From Isoetes taiwanensis (lineage: Eukaryota; Streptophyta; Lycopodiopsida; Isoetales; Isoetaceae): a stretch of DNA of 64,000 nucleotides. A program made the position numbers and the translations under genes. Shown here piece by piece: positions 22,977-34,790 of the stretch. The DNA is taken from NCBI GenBank assembly GCA_021234155.1, contig JAJEKV010000110.1, positions 2,390,338 through 2,454,337 on the forward strand, given 5' to 3'. Below the pieces are notes generated by a model that made no database searches, had not been told where the DNA came from, and saw only the letters and a program-made list of their open reading frames with translations. Position 1 is the first letter of the stretch. The number at the start of each line of letters is the position of its first letter.

Positions 22977-25430
22977 TATATCTAGAGATTTTGGTGTCGC
23001 CGCCGCAACCGTCCATTTTTTGAGATCAACGGTTGAGATGAAAACATGCCAAACCACCCCAAGCACCCCCCTTGGGTATAAAGTTTGAGGTGTCACGACT
23101 TCAGCCATCGAAGGTGCAAGATCTACGGTTCAGATGGGGCCACCTCATGATCCCCCTATTTGGGGCTTTTAATACGGGCCATTGGATTTGCAGATTGTGA
23201 GATCCAACGGCCCGGACGAAGCCACGTCATTGTACCCCAAGCACCCTTGTTATTTATTGCATTTAATGCTATGAGGTGAAGTGGCATTGGAGGTGTGTAA
23301 GTGGCAAAAAATCTAAGGTGGGAATTAAATGTAATCTTATTGCTTTGGGTTCAGTAGAGGTGTAGGTGTCTATAGAAATTAAATATTTGGTACCGCACAT
23401 TTATTGCTTCGAGTCTACAATGGCGCTTCACTCTACAATGGCGGTGCAACAAGGCCAATCCGGCAAAATGTTGAACTGGTGCTGGGGTTAGTAAGATTTG
23501 GGAAGATTTATGCGGGATGGAGGAAAATGGAGTATAGTGTGCACGAAATAGTTTCTGTATAGTGTGTGCACGAAATAGTTTCTGTTAGTAAGGAAAGATA
23601 TGGCTTTGCGACTAGTATGGTAAAGGTTTAGATTGATCTTGCTATTTTTAAAGTTGAACATGTCTCCTGCTTAATGTCGATCTGATTTTTCCAATAAATC
23701 TTCCATTTTCTTCCTAGCTATGGCCAAATAACTGCACTGATATGGCGAACAGCTCTGGGTTCAATTTGTACGAAAAAAGTTGTAATGTTTGGATATTTGG
23801 TGGACCCGTGGTGCGCTGGACCTTTGGCGGCTGAGGTTTAGCATGGCTATAGCGGAAATTCATGAATCTTGCTCTGGGTCGGCTTCAGCTCTATTATTAT
23901 CACTTAGAGGAAGGCATAACATCGAAAAAGCATTGGTATGTAGGTTTCGTGACAGGCCGATTCTATACACATTTGACTTATGAGAGACTGCGGTTCTGAG
24001 AGACTGCGGTTCTAAGGTATGCAGCTTACTTTTTTTGAATCCATGCAGCTTATTGATGTGATCCTGAGTCATTTTTTTATTTGAATATTTCTTCATTAAA
24101 GCAAGATTGAATTTATGGGTCCTCTATGATGTGGCAGCAGGAGCAAATTCTGGCTTTGCCTTTCATCTGCATCTTGCTACCTTGGTTCCGCTAATTGCAA
24201 GAGTAGGATTTTCCGAGCAGCAGCAGACCGAGTCATCCTGCAGCTGTAGTGATGGAGACGCAGAGCTTTGGATGGACGAATCAGGTATGCATTTTTTGAA
24301 CCTGGATTTTGCAACTACACTAATCTTGCTTGTGCCTGAGGTAATTTGTTGGCTGACTGCCAGACCTTGTGGAACAATATTGTGCTTAGTGTTTGTTTAG
24401 AAATTCTATGTAACCATCTGAATTTTAATTCTGCTGGGGTGCACCATTGCCAAACTGAAGGGCTACAGTCTGTAGAAGTGGAAGAAATTGTTGAACTAGT
24501 AGATAAATCGCTTGGGAAAGAGCTGAACCTAGTTTTAATTGGGTAAAAGGGACCTGGTGAATTGGATTGTCACAGACTGCTTGCAAGGCTATCAAAGAAA
24601 GTACTACCATGCATGAAAAACAGAACGTGCATGGACATGAAGAATTTTGCATTCTGGTCTATTATTAACTCTGATTTTGTCCACTGTATTTTGACAGAGA
24701 ACCAAGTTGTGGCTATGGGGACTGCGAGCTCTTTAACACGAGACAACATTCAAAGGTTATCATTCGCGCCCCAGTTGGATTTCAGGGTTTCTATTTGCAG
24801 ATGTACTTCAAGTAAGCCCTTTGCACTGCCGAGTTTATTCGCTTGCAATTATTTTAATCTGTTGAAACTTGCAGACAGTGTGACTAAAGCCACATATTTT
24901 CTGCTTATCATTTGCAACTGCAATTGTCAATTTTGGACTGTCTATTTTGGTTCCACTATGGGTTTTCCGTTACAATCAGCATTATTATTGAAATAAAACA
25001 ACATTGGCAAGTACTTCTTTCTTATGTCTCCATTTTTTGTTGCCAAGGTATTTATTCTCTTTATATGTGTTGTTTTGTTACTCTAGTTTCTGTTTAATAT
25101 CACTCTGTTTGTGGATATCTGGGGATTCGCCGTTTGCCGTCGTGTGGCCGCTTCTCAAGATTTTCTCAGAGGTAGATTTAAGTTCCATAAACGTGTAGGT
25201 TTCTCATGCATATTCTTGCTTCTGATGCTCATCAATTGTTAAATTCTCCAGATGCATTCGGATCTGAGACTATGAAATTTCAAGATGTCTGTTGCAATGG
25301 TAGATATTGAACCCTGTCTTTGTCTTTTGATGAATATGCTGCTGCATTTTATTTGCCTTGCTTTGGAGGTTCATTCCAGTTTGCAAGGTTCAAAGCAGAG
25401 ATCTGAAAATAAGCTTGATTTTCCCCGTAA
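22977..25430 (+). other. Captured DNA with exon-like pieces, mostly unidentified
   Basis: Open stretches near 24107-24287 (QQQTESSCSCSDGDAELW, then a GTATGC donor) and 24437-24545 (GLQSVEVEEIVELVDKSLGK) look like exon remnants. I cannot name them. They precede the COP1 remnant and may belong to it or to another captured gene. A 16-bp tandem (GAGACTGCGGTTCTGA) lies near 23984-24015. Confidence 0.35.
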
Positions 25431-25431
25431 C

Positions 25432-26147
25432 ATGGTGATTCAAGGTGATTCAACAAATAGAGATCTTTATGATTGTGGTGAGAGACACCGGTTTATATGC
25501 TTGGTGGTCATCATAAGGCAGTTTCGTATGTAAGGTTTATTTCACAAAGTGAGCTAGTTTTCGCATCAACAGACTGCACCTTGCGCCTTTGGAACATCTC
25601 AGATAACACATTTGTATGACATGACTTCTTATGTTGCTTTCTTGATTGTAAATACATGAATTTTGAGTTTCTTATTTGGAGTTCCCTGTTTCATGTCATC
25701 TTTTCGAAAGAAATGAAAATATATTGCTAAACATTCTCAGAAATAGTCTCTTTTCGATATAGTTGCTTTCCAATCTACAGCATTTGCAAATGGAGATTAA
25801 GTAACTCATTGTTATAGGTGTGATCCTTTAGGGGTCACACGAATGACAAAAACTTTGTGGGGTTGAGTGTCAACAGTGAGTTTATTTCTTGTGGAAGCGA
25901 GACAAATGAAGTGTTTGTCTACCATAAGGTAAGTAGTTAAAACATTTACATTTGTTAACAGATTGAACACTGCAGAATGACTTTGAATATTTGTAGGCTA
26001 TATCAAAACATGTTACATGTCACAAGTTTGGAGTTCAAGATGTGGACGAAAGTGATGGATAGTTCTCATTTTATTAAAAGTGACAGCCCCACAATGCTAG
26101 CTGCAAATAGCGTGGGGACGATAAAGGTCCCTGTGCTCTCTGTTTGA
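25432..26147 (+). pseudogene. COP1: COP1 WD40 C-terminal fragment, broken
   Basis: COP1 is the RING-WD40 E3 ubiquitin ligase that represses light signalling in plants. Three exon-like blocks match the last WD40 blades in order. 25488-25613: VYMLGGHHKAVSYVRF then STDCTLRLWNISDN, ending at a GTATGA donor. 25818-25928: [18 protein letters not shown] then [13 protein letters not shown], ending at GTAAGT. 25997-26147: AISKHVTCHKFG and VDESDG, then KSDSPTMLAANSVGTIKV and a stop close to the normal COP1 C terminus. Residues such as YHKAISK and SDSPTMLxANSxGTIKV favour COP1 over SPA proteins. Damage: a one-base slip before 25488, TGA at 25821-25823, loss of the SAVCW segment and a stop at about 26060. 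The RING, coiled coil and first blades are missing. It lies within the CACTA 1 boundaries. Confidence 0.8.
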
Positions 26148-26629
26148 TTTTGTCTGTCTCTGGCATATTAAGACCAACGTGCCATTATAAAAATGCTGGT
26201 GAGACTGATTCTGCAAGTCATTTTTCCCAATGGGACCATCCATTGGCTGTGTAAAGTACCACCAAAGGTTAAGAGACGTTTGTTGCCAATTTTGACTTGT
26301 GTAGTTACAAGTTCCTCTGTATAATATTTTTGTGTTTTTGGTTAAACCTGCTAGTGGGTTTTTCCGGAACCTCTTTTGAACCTGTAAAGGTGGTTTGTCT
26401 ATCACAGGAAGAAATTGTCTTTTTCACTGCTGGTAACAGGAGCTATGGCAGTAGAGCAGGCTTGAGGCAAGGGTTGAATGGTTCCTAAAGGATTGTGTCG
26501 TGGGCTATGTAAGGTCGAGTGGTAAAAATTTGTGAGGTAGTTTATATTAGCGACGATTTAATGTTGATGGTTGATATTAGTAGTTGAAGTTGCATTGATC
26601 ATGTCTTTACATGAATTCCCGAAGAAGAG

Positions 26630-26685
26630 GTCTTTGAATAGTTTCCGTTAAGAGGTCTTTGAATAGTTTCCGTTGCATGGCAGAC
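26630..26685. repeat. 25-bp tandem duplication
   Basis: AAGAGGTCTTTGAATAGTTTCCGTT occurs twice in direct contact. Nothing else is recognised nearby. Confidence 0.7.
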
Positions 26686-26819
26686 AGATTTCTTTTAGTT
26701 CTTCCTTAGCCAATTGTTGTTCGTTGCATTTCAAAACCGTGGTACCTTTAGGATTTTAAAATTAGAATTATGTTTCAAGTAACATACGGTATTTTCATAA
26801 GAAGGTAGTTCTTACAATG

Positions 26820-27280
26820 TAAATGATAGGGCGTCAGGAATGGGTTACCGTAATTTTGCCCTAGGTTGATGTGATACTGCCCCAGCTGAAATATTGTAAC
26901 CCGTTGGACATGGGTGACTATGATCTTGCCTTGGATTGATGTGTTATCACCCCTCCAAAGAATTGAACCGCTTGGGTGCAAGGAGTGACCATAATTATCT
27001 TGCTTTGAGTTTGTTTGATGCCTCTATCTAAAATAGTGTAAGGAGTGACCATATTCTTGCCTTCATATGTGCAATGCCCCCTTTTTAGAATATTGCAAGG
27101 TTAATATTGCTTTAAATATGTGTGATACCCTCCATCTAGAATACTGCAAGGTCAACCAAAATTAAACATGATTTATCACCATCCCATCCAAAATATGCCA
27201 AGGCATTGTCTTTAGCTAGAATGCACATAGTCCAATCATCTGTTGGGCATAATGAATGGGTGACCATAATCTTAGAAGGC
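26820..27280. repeat. Degenerate ~80-bp tandem repeat, about five units
   Basis: Recurring order: GGAGTGACCATAATCTTGCC, TTGRTTTGATGTGAT, then CCCCNTCTAGAATATTGCAA. Units start near 26825, 26905, 26985, 27035 and 27090, and fade out by about 27280. Noncoding, stop-rich in all frames. Confidence 0.6.
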
Positions 27281-30200
27281 ATTGTTTAAGGTAGAACCAG
27301 AAGTTGAAATTTGGGGGTGGCAATCAAAATTTGGGGATGGTAGGGATCCCTAAATTCAAAAAAATTCTAAAAGTTTTCGACAACAGAAAAATATTTTCGG
27401 CACTTTCTCAGGCCATTTCCGTCAAATTTTCTAGAGATTTCTGGGAAAGTACACTATAAATTTGTGTATTTTTGGTAGTCTTAAATCTAAGGGCGCATCC
27501 CCACTAGGCCGTTATCTAGGCCTGACTTTGCCACATGGCAAACCCTGCCAGGAAAAAATCATTCCCATTACCTTCAAGGCACCGGAGTAACGGAGTTCTA
27601 CTGACGAGTCCAGGACACCTTCCCTTTCTTAAGCCTCAAGGACTTAGACGTGTCAGAATTGAGGACAGCTGCTTCTGAAATTTCAACAATTTTAAGCAAC
27701 GACTTGGACTCTGAGATGGTAGATATCTTTCATGGCTAAAGTGGTTATATACTTAGCTTGCACATCCGCATATTGTTGATGACTTTACGTCTGTGTGTAT
27801 GGAAGTATAAAGACGGCAACATGGTATTGTTGGCTTGCATCATCATCTTGCATTGCATTTCATCTTCGTGCACGCGTTGTTTTACGGTTGAATGTTTCTC
27901 GAGTTTTGTCTCTAATCTCGAGGTCCTTTTGTTTGCAGAAATAGGTGGTCGGTTAATCATATTGAAATGAATAAAAAGGCTTGCAAATATGTTATTTCAG
28001 CCATATGTTTAAAGGGATGTTTTAAGAGGAGAGTGGTGGAGAGGGTTTGTCCATGTTGATATGAATACTTTTTTTTCCATGTATGGAACACTTTTTATGG
28101 ACAATTCTTAGATGCATTGTTGTTTTTGAACTCCTTCTGCTGGAGAAATTAGCAAGATTGTGCGATTATAGAAGCTTCGGACAATGAGTTCCTGCTGGTT
28201 TGCCTATGTCAACTTTGGCCTTATTATCTGCTTTCCTTCCAGATGCATGCAATTGAGAGGCCCGTTATTTATTGTTGAAGACCTGAAGTCTCTATTTGCA
28301 TATGTCCATTCCCCATCAGGATATAAGCATAGTGGTCTACCCATGCTCTGATCCCTAATGCCTAATGCTCTTCCAAAATTGCTCAACCACAATAACGGGA
28401 GAGCATAATTACACATAATAATGGCAACTATAGCCCAATTATTGTCCCAACTCATCAACCGGGTTACCTATCCTTATTTGAGCAGCCTGCAATTCCATCC
28501 ACAATCATGAAACAGGAGCCTGTTATACAGGTGTATTTCTTGGCATCCTTAAATATAAATCATGCTACTGATTGTTACTAAGTTCTACTTTGGAAATTTT
28601 TAGGAGATTGAGGACGTATTCCACAGATTGAGATTTTGCAAGTCTCTCCTACAATGAGTGGGATTATTGGAAATAACTCTTGGAGCATCGTGTTGTGTAT
28701 TCCATCCATGCCAGTCATGGATCCTTTTTCCTTGACGAAGAATCTTTTTCTCCATCTCATCACATAAACCTTCTCTACTACTAGTAGAAGGTAGGTTAAC
28801 ATTAAAGAGCTTGCAAATGACTACCTACTAATCATCTAGTCTTTTCTTCTAAAGCATGGTAAACATAAGAGCATGCATTTTAACATTAAACCTTGCATTC
28901 TACCATCATTCACATGCATGTACCATGTTGCATCTCTATATCCTTAACACCTCGTCACCATAGAGTGCATATGTGGATACTGGCAAGTGTAACTTTGTCT
29001 GGTTCTATAAGAACACATTGCATTCGGTGAAAGTATTCCAAGGCTTTGTAGACAATGGAATACATGCTTCTAAATTTGGAATGGATAATAGATCAAAAAC
29101 CTTGCAAGCTTCTTCTAGATTCCCTCATTATATTCTCACAATTAGATTCATGCATCATCTGTTTTACCACGGTAACATGGGCTTACATAAATCGCGTCTG
29201 TGATGAGCATACATTATAAAACTAGGTTTTCATGTTGTTAGATTAGGTGGAAGACATCCATTGCAGATGATAATTTCATCGCCCCATGCCTACGCCTGAG
29301 TCCATGAAGATGCAATTTTACATGAAGTGTAGACTCGCAGATTGTGGAGATCCCTATCGTCTATGCACTTGAAGCTCTTTTTATCTAAAAAGTAGGCTTG
29401 AAATTCTTGAATATGTGTAAGAGGATACAATTTCCACAGCATGCCGTTGAAAAGCAAAGCATTATCTGTCATTCGAGGAGGTATGAAAAATTTGGAATCT
29501 GGAGGTTTTTCCAGTATGTTAGCTTAATCTGGTCTACATGTTTCTTTATGCTTGATCAAAGAAAATGCCATTACCTTTCTGTTGATTGCTATTGAATGAA
29601 AAGAGACTATTGTGCCAAGAGTTCAAATGATTGTTAAGTTCTAGTGGCCTATGCGATGTACATGGGCTCTATTTTATGTGCTGCATGTTCTATTCTGGAA
29701 GCAAATAACCCGTAGCCTAACACTATATGTTGGGAGGAGGAGTATGAAATTATATAAAACTATATGGCAATGTTGACCGATCCAACTTCCGCTTCTTCTA
29801 ACTTAATTCTTGACATTCAAGTTTAGATACTAACTGTTTAAACTTGAATGGAAGGATGGAAGTTAAAGTTTCCTTGGCAACAATCTTTGGCTCTAGCAAT
29901 TCAAACTATCTATGCATTCTATTTTATTCCATTTTGTACACACACTTTCTATATGCTATTTTAGTAGCCTACTTTTTGTAAGGGCATTCAACAAAGATCC
30001 TTGTGTAAAGAAGATTGTTCTCAGCAAGATTGACTTGGGAGTTTGATCCACGTTGGCTATGGTTGTTGACCAAGAATTTGACCAAAGATATATTTCTTCA
30101 ATATATGTTGATTGGTTGGAACTAAGTATCCCTAGAGGTACATGCCCACGGTTCCCAAGGTTTATAATGTCCCTTGATAGGTTAAAGGGTTTAAGATTTA

Positions 30201-30420
30201 CGGTCAGAGTAATTATTAACTACTAGCATTGGTTTAGGTTTAAGGGTTTAGCATTTTAGAGGTTACTCTCAGGTTTAGTGTTTGGAGTTTATGTTATTTG
30301 GGTTTCACATGGTATAATTTCTCACTCAAGGAAACAGTAACATGTTAATAAAGTCTTTGCAACCTGTTGACTTTGCAAAATCCCTCGTAGTACAATCTCT
30401 TATAGTACAACCCCTCATGG
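27281..30420. other. Captured or inserted DNA, no gene recognised
   Basis: Long AT-rich tract with only short open frames and no family motif on either strand. A telomere-like GGTTTAGGTTTAAGGGTTTAG phrase near 30229 is isolated and imperfect. (TA)n at 30437-30457 is a simple microsatellite. Confidence 0.5.
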
Positions 30421-30766
30421 TACAAAAACTTGTATACATATATATATATATATATATGTCGTCGTAACAAGCGAACACGTAGCTACATATACTATTGGTG
30501 GAAACCTAACCTTTTTAAATCTAACAAAATAAAATTTTAAGATAAACTACATCTTTGCATGTTGGTAAGGTATTAGTTATCGTAGCAGGTAAGGTATTAC
30601 TAGTTATCATCATCGTATTATATACCTCATAGCTCAACGGATGTACCACAAAACATTGAACATTTTTATGGTGGTATATTTCATAACTTTAACGGGTGTA
30701 GCAAGTTAAATAAACCCCTATCCAGTTAAATAAACCCATGTATCAAGTGTACATGCATTCTATACT

Positions 30767-30770
<4 letters not shown>

Positions 30771-30797
<27 letters not shown>

Positions 30798-30900
30798 TTG
30801 GTCGTCGAAAAAAAAAAACGTTACAAACGCCGTTCAACGACATTTTTGTCGCCGTTTAACGACGCCACGACGCCGTTAAACGACGACTGCGGATTTAAAT
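30771..30900. repeat. Internal CACTA-like subterminal block
   Basis: An A-run, then ACGCCGTTCAACGACA, GTCGCCGTTTAACGACG and CGCCGTTAAACGACGAC. This is the same motif family and A-run context as 19140-19236. It looks like the inner edge of the left CACTA subterminal region, now separated from it by 11.5 kb. Confidence 0.55.
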
Positions 30901-31035
30901 CGAAAACGGTGACAATCCCGCCGCTTATTTTCGAAAGCAAGCAAAGCTTATGGAGGAGCATTTTTTGAGGCGATTTTTTTCGGTGGCGGATCTACTTTGG
31001 GGTCTATTCTAAGTGTAAGACAAGCTTCATAAGGT

Positions 31036-31400
31036 ATGTGCACCGGATCAACCAACTCGTTTTTTTTTTTTTTGAATCTAAACTTGTTTTGGGTAGATTT
31101 AGGGCTTTTTTGTATTTGTTGTTTGTTCTTCCTTCAACCTTCATTCTTCTTCTTCCATTCTTGCATCCTTCTTCCATACATATTCTTCCATTCCCTTTGT
31201 CATCTTCTTCTTCGATTCTTCCTCCTCTTATACCACTACTTCCTCCTCTTATTCAAATTCTTACTCTTAATCCTCCTCTTGCGCTTCATCTTCTTCGTAT
31301 TCTTCCTCCCCATTTTAGGGTTCCTCCTCTTCTTCTTAGCCTTTTCTTCTTGAATTCTTCCATTCTTCTTTCTTTTTTTTTTCCCATCTAAGAAGACATC
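31036..31400 (+). other. Pyrimidine-rich tract of CACTA body
   Basis: C/T-rich on the plus strand (TTCTTCTTCC-type), which produces long open frames of Phe/Leu/Ser by composition alone. An AAG|GTATGTGC donor-like site precedes it (about 31032). This suggests a transcribed leader of the original element, but no protein is recognised. Confidence 0.35.
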
Positions 31401-31424
31401 GTTAAAAAGCGAGACCCTTCTTCT

Positions 31425-31800
31425 TTCAAAATTTTTTTCCTTATTAGTTGTTTTATACTATTTCTTTCTAATCATTGAATTTTTTGTTTTGCATGTACAC
31501 TCCTAGCAAAATGTGTTGTTCTTGCAAAACAAGTTGGCACCTCTTCCAGGTAAGGATTTAGTTTTTTCAATACGCTAATAAAATACTAATGCTTTATTTA
31601 GGTTAAATTGTTATCCAAGAAGGGGACGTCATTGAAACCACCCTCCCCATTGATTTTCCATATTTTTTTTTTTCCTTTAAGTTGTTTATTTATACTAATA
31701 TTTTACTAATCATTGAATTTATTGTTTTGCATGTACACTCCTAGCAAATGCGTTGTTTGTGCAAAACAACTTTGCCACCTTGTACCAGGTAAGCATTTAA
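31425..31800 (+). repeat. Duplicated exon-like unit in CACTA body
   Basis: TTTGTTTTGCATGTACACTCCTAGCAAA followed by TG(T/C)GTTGTT-TGCAAAACAA occurs near 31484-31555 and 31722-31790. Each is preceded by CTAATCATTGAATTT and followed by a CAG|GTAAG(G/C)A donor-like site. The ~240-bp period and shared flanks indicate a tandem duplication of an exon with its intron edges. Confidence 0.55.
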
Positions 31801-32039
31801 TTTTCAATATGCTTAATGTATTGATTAATGTATTTAGCTTAATTTATTGATTAATGTATTTAGCTAAAAAAATTGGGGCTTCATTTATTTTTGTATTTTT
31901 TTAATATATTTAAGCGACATCATTTAATGACGTTAAAATCTTATATTTCTTTATTGGTTAAATTCATTTTATAGGCTTTAAATTAAATGTATTAACTTCA
32001 TTCATAATAAATGTGTTATTATTATTTTTTTCAATTTAT

Positions 32040-32451
32040 TAAAAAAAAAAAAAAAAAAATTAATACACGTAAACGACGTTGCTTAAGTGGGTCGCCACGT
32101 CGACCTGGCTAACATGGTAACGCCGCCACCGGCCGGCGTGGCGTGGTCGCGTGTCGATGGACGTCGTTTAACAGCGTCAAACGTGTAACGCCGCGTCGAC
32201 AACTTCGCTTCCGACACCACACCGCCGGCGCCCGCCGCGTGGCGTGCGACCGTATGCGTGGCGCCGTTGAACGACGGCGATCGGTCGTCGCTTTAAGGCC
32301 GCGGTTGCGACGGCGTATAGCGGCGCATAAAGGTCGTTTATCGGCGCTCGACGTCGAAATAGGCGTCGTTTATCGGCGTTTTGGCGTCGATCATCGGCGT
32401 CTAAACGGCGTCACGGGCGTCGTAATAGGCGTAAATAGAGGGGCTTTAATT
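32040..32451. repeat. CACTA 1 right subterminal repeat region
   Basis: After an A-run (32041-32059) come GTAAACGACGTTGCTTA, GCCGGCCGGCGTGGCG, GTCGTTTAACAGCG, CGTTGAACGACGGCG and repeated GGCGTCGTTTATCGGCG-type motifs. This mirrors the left subterminal region and is abruptly GC-rich compared with its flanks. Confidence 0.7.
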
Positions 32452-32459
32452 TTGTAGTG

Positions 32460-32462
32460 TCC
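32460..32462. repeat. CACTA 1 target-site duplication, right (TCC)
   Basis: Matches 18618-18620 and directly follows the terminal TAGTG. Confidence 0.65.
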
Positions 32463-34790
32463 CCCTTCCCATTTTTCCTAGTTGGTCGGATGTTAAATGT
32501 TCTATACCTTTCCCCTTCCTTTTTTCTTCTAATCAGTCGGATGTTAAATATTCTATCTATTTATTTATAATATTCTATTCTATCTATTTATTTATCTTTT
32601 GTCTTTCTCCGCTTTTCCATTCTTTTGTATCCCCCTTCCCTTTTTTTTTTCTAACCCAAGAAGTCCAACAAGTCAAAGCCGTCATGCGCTCCGCGACGCC
32701 GCTCGACCACATCTGGACAGACTTCAAGCCCGCTCTTTGCGACATGGTATAGGTATAATTGTGCAAAAATACCCTCTGGCCATGGAGGGCAACCCTCCGT
32801 GCGCAGCACCTTGTTCAACACTCATTCCTATTATGGTCGTAGTAGTAACATAGTAGTACTGCCACTAACATACTATTTGTTACGTATATATATTAGGCCC
32901 TAGGTCATATAACATATGTTGGGGCCGCCCTAGGTCATATAACATATGTTGCGGCTCTAGGTCATATAGGACCATTGAACCTAATGATAATTATAAACAT
33001 GTTGAATGGGAAGACTTCGATCTTTCACTAGTTTAGTTTTATTAAATCTAGATATTTAGATTTGTCGGTTGCATTTTAGTTCAAATGGAAATACCAGGGT
33101 TCAAATCCCTGGGCCCTTTTATATGAATTGATATTAGAAAGTTCAAAAATTGTTTCTTAGTTTGTTGTATGAAACGTGATTTATAATGGAAAAGGAAACA
33201 ATATAATTTGATGAAGAAACTCATATTGATTGACTGACCACTTCAGTTTGCAAAATGATACTGCTTTCCAAGTTATGGTTTAGTAAGTGCATTAATATCA
33301 ATTACATCGCCCAAAATTACATCAATTACCCTTTTTTTTTTTAATTATGAATATGGTATGGCAGTGCTCAATAGTTTGAGAAACCTCCACGGTTGATTCT
33401 GTGGAGCAAAGTGGCTAAGTATAACAGTCCAATGGTGTAACGGGGCAAACATTTTGATTTTTCACCTTCTCCGTTGCCTAGACCCCGTGATCAAGGTCAA
33501 TCTGCCATGTTTACCCTGGAACGTGACCAACTCAACGTGACCAAGGTCCATGGTGGTCCGTGCAAGCATATGGTACAAAGTCGGAAAGGGATTATATAAT
33601 TTGGCACAATCAATCGTAAATCTACGGATAGGGTCTATACTGTATGTTAGTTCGAAAAACCGTATGGTATGGGTTTTTCTACTCCAAAAAGCCGTATACA
33701 GGGGTTTTTCTATGACCCCTCGAACGCAGATGCCATCTGTCCATATATAGAGGTGCACCCCCCGGGGTGAGAACAAGGGCCTGTTTTGAATTCAGACATT
33801 GCAAGTAAGTAAATGCAATGATCCTAGATTAAAGTCTATATCATCTTTCCATTATTCAGAATCATATATTTTGGTTTTGGTATTGAAGGCTTTAATACGT
33901 ATTGAAAAAGCACTATCTTGGTGATTGTTTGTCAATGGCCACTAGGCCAGACCATAGATGATAGACAAATTATACTAGCTGCTATCTTGCATATGTTGAT
34001 CTAGAAATTTTAGAACATGTACGAAGCATGAACACAAAAAAGCAAGTTTCATTCAAGTCTTCTAGGCTTGATATGGATGGATAATACAACTAAGGGCTTG
34101 ACCAAGGTTAATGTATGTCCTAACAGGCTTTGTCTTAGTTAGTAAATGCAATATTCCACCCTTGTTTTGAATTTTTGTAACAAAATGACTACCATAATTA
34201 TATTCTGGAATAGCATAAGAGTGCAACGCCCTACTTCGGAATAGCATAAGAATACACAGGCAATCGATAATCCTATTCGATAATCCTATTCCAGAATAGC
34301 ATAGGAATTCTGAAAACACTGATTAGGTTCTTCTGTAGACAGATTTGGCATGTCTATGTGGTTTTACTTCTACTTCACACCAGAAAACTTTATTTTTACT
34401 TCTTTTTTGCATCTTGCACTTTCTGTTTAATGTTCGTAATTTAACTTGTGATCTAGTATTTTCATCTTTGTACACAATTCATTAGTGGCAAAAGAAATAA
34501 ATGTCGTTGAAATAGCGTGTCCGAAATCATAATCACCATAATATTTTAAACAAGTGGTTAATATCTTGTTTAAGAGGTAAAAACAAATTGGGGGGTTGAA
34601 ATAGCACATATTAAATTGTAATCACCGTGGTTTTTTGGACTGAACCCAAAAAGGGCCATTTCAAATGGTCAATATATTCTTAGAAGGGAATCTTCAAATG
34701 GGAGCCCTACAACACTCCCATTAATATGCAACCTCGTTTCGGTAGCTAAAGGATGACCCTAGATCCAATATTTCCGTGCCAACACCATCA
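32463..34790. other. Intergenic with small tandem repeats
   Basis: A ~60-bp unit (CCCTTCC..TTTTT..TCGGATGTTAAAT.TTCTAT) occurs twice at 32465-32560. A ~32-bp unit (CCTAGGTCATATAACATATGTTG) occurs 2.5 times at 32895-32970. TATTCTGGAATAGCATAAGA-type words cluster at 34200-34310, like those near 9200. No gene was recognised. Confidence 0.5.

Larger units (their letters stand above)
18621..32459. mobile_element. CACTA-type (En/Spm) element, 13.8 kb, non-autonomous, with captured DNA
   Basis: The ends are CACTACAA (18621-18628) and TTGTAGTG (32452-32459), flanked by TCC on both sides. Both ends carry GC-rich subterminal arrays of CGTTTAACGACG-type motifs (18630-19160 and 32060-32450), which are very different from the surrounding AT-rich DNA. 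A third block of the same motif lies inside, at 30820-30890. No TNPA/TNPD-type transposase was recognised, so it would need help in trans. The stretch 19240-30770 holds unrelated material, including a COP1 pseudogene and several tandem arrays. Taking out that stretch would leave a compact ~2.3-kb CACTA-like skeleton. Perfect terminal identity is limited to 8 bp, so the call leans on the subterminal repeats and the duplication. Confidence 0.7.

Noticed and set aside
22900-23090. Short open frames beside the GAATCT array
   Set aside because: No motif and no codon bias; the array itself is stop-rich in all frames.
30225-30262. Telomere-like GGGTTTAG words
   Set aside because: Only two or three imperfect words, not an array; chance in AT-rich DNA.
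31036-31391. Two overlapping 100+ codon open frames
   Set aside because: They are Phe/Leu/Ser strings from a C/T-rich tract in more than one frame; low complexity, not a protein.
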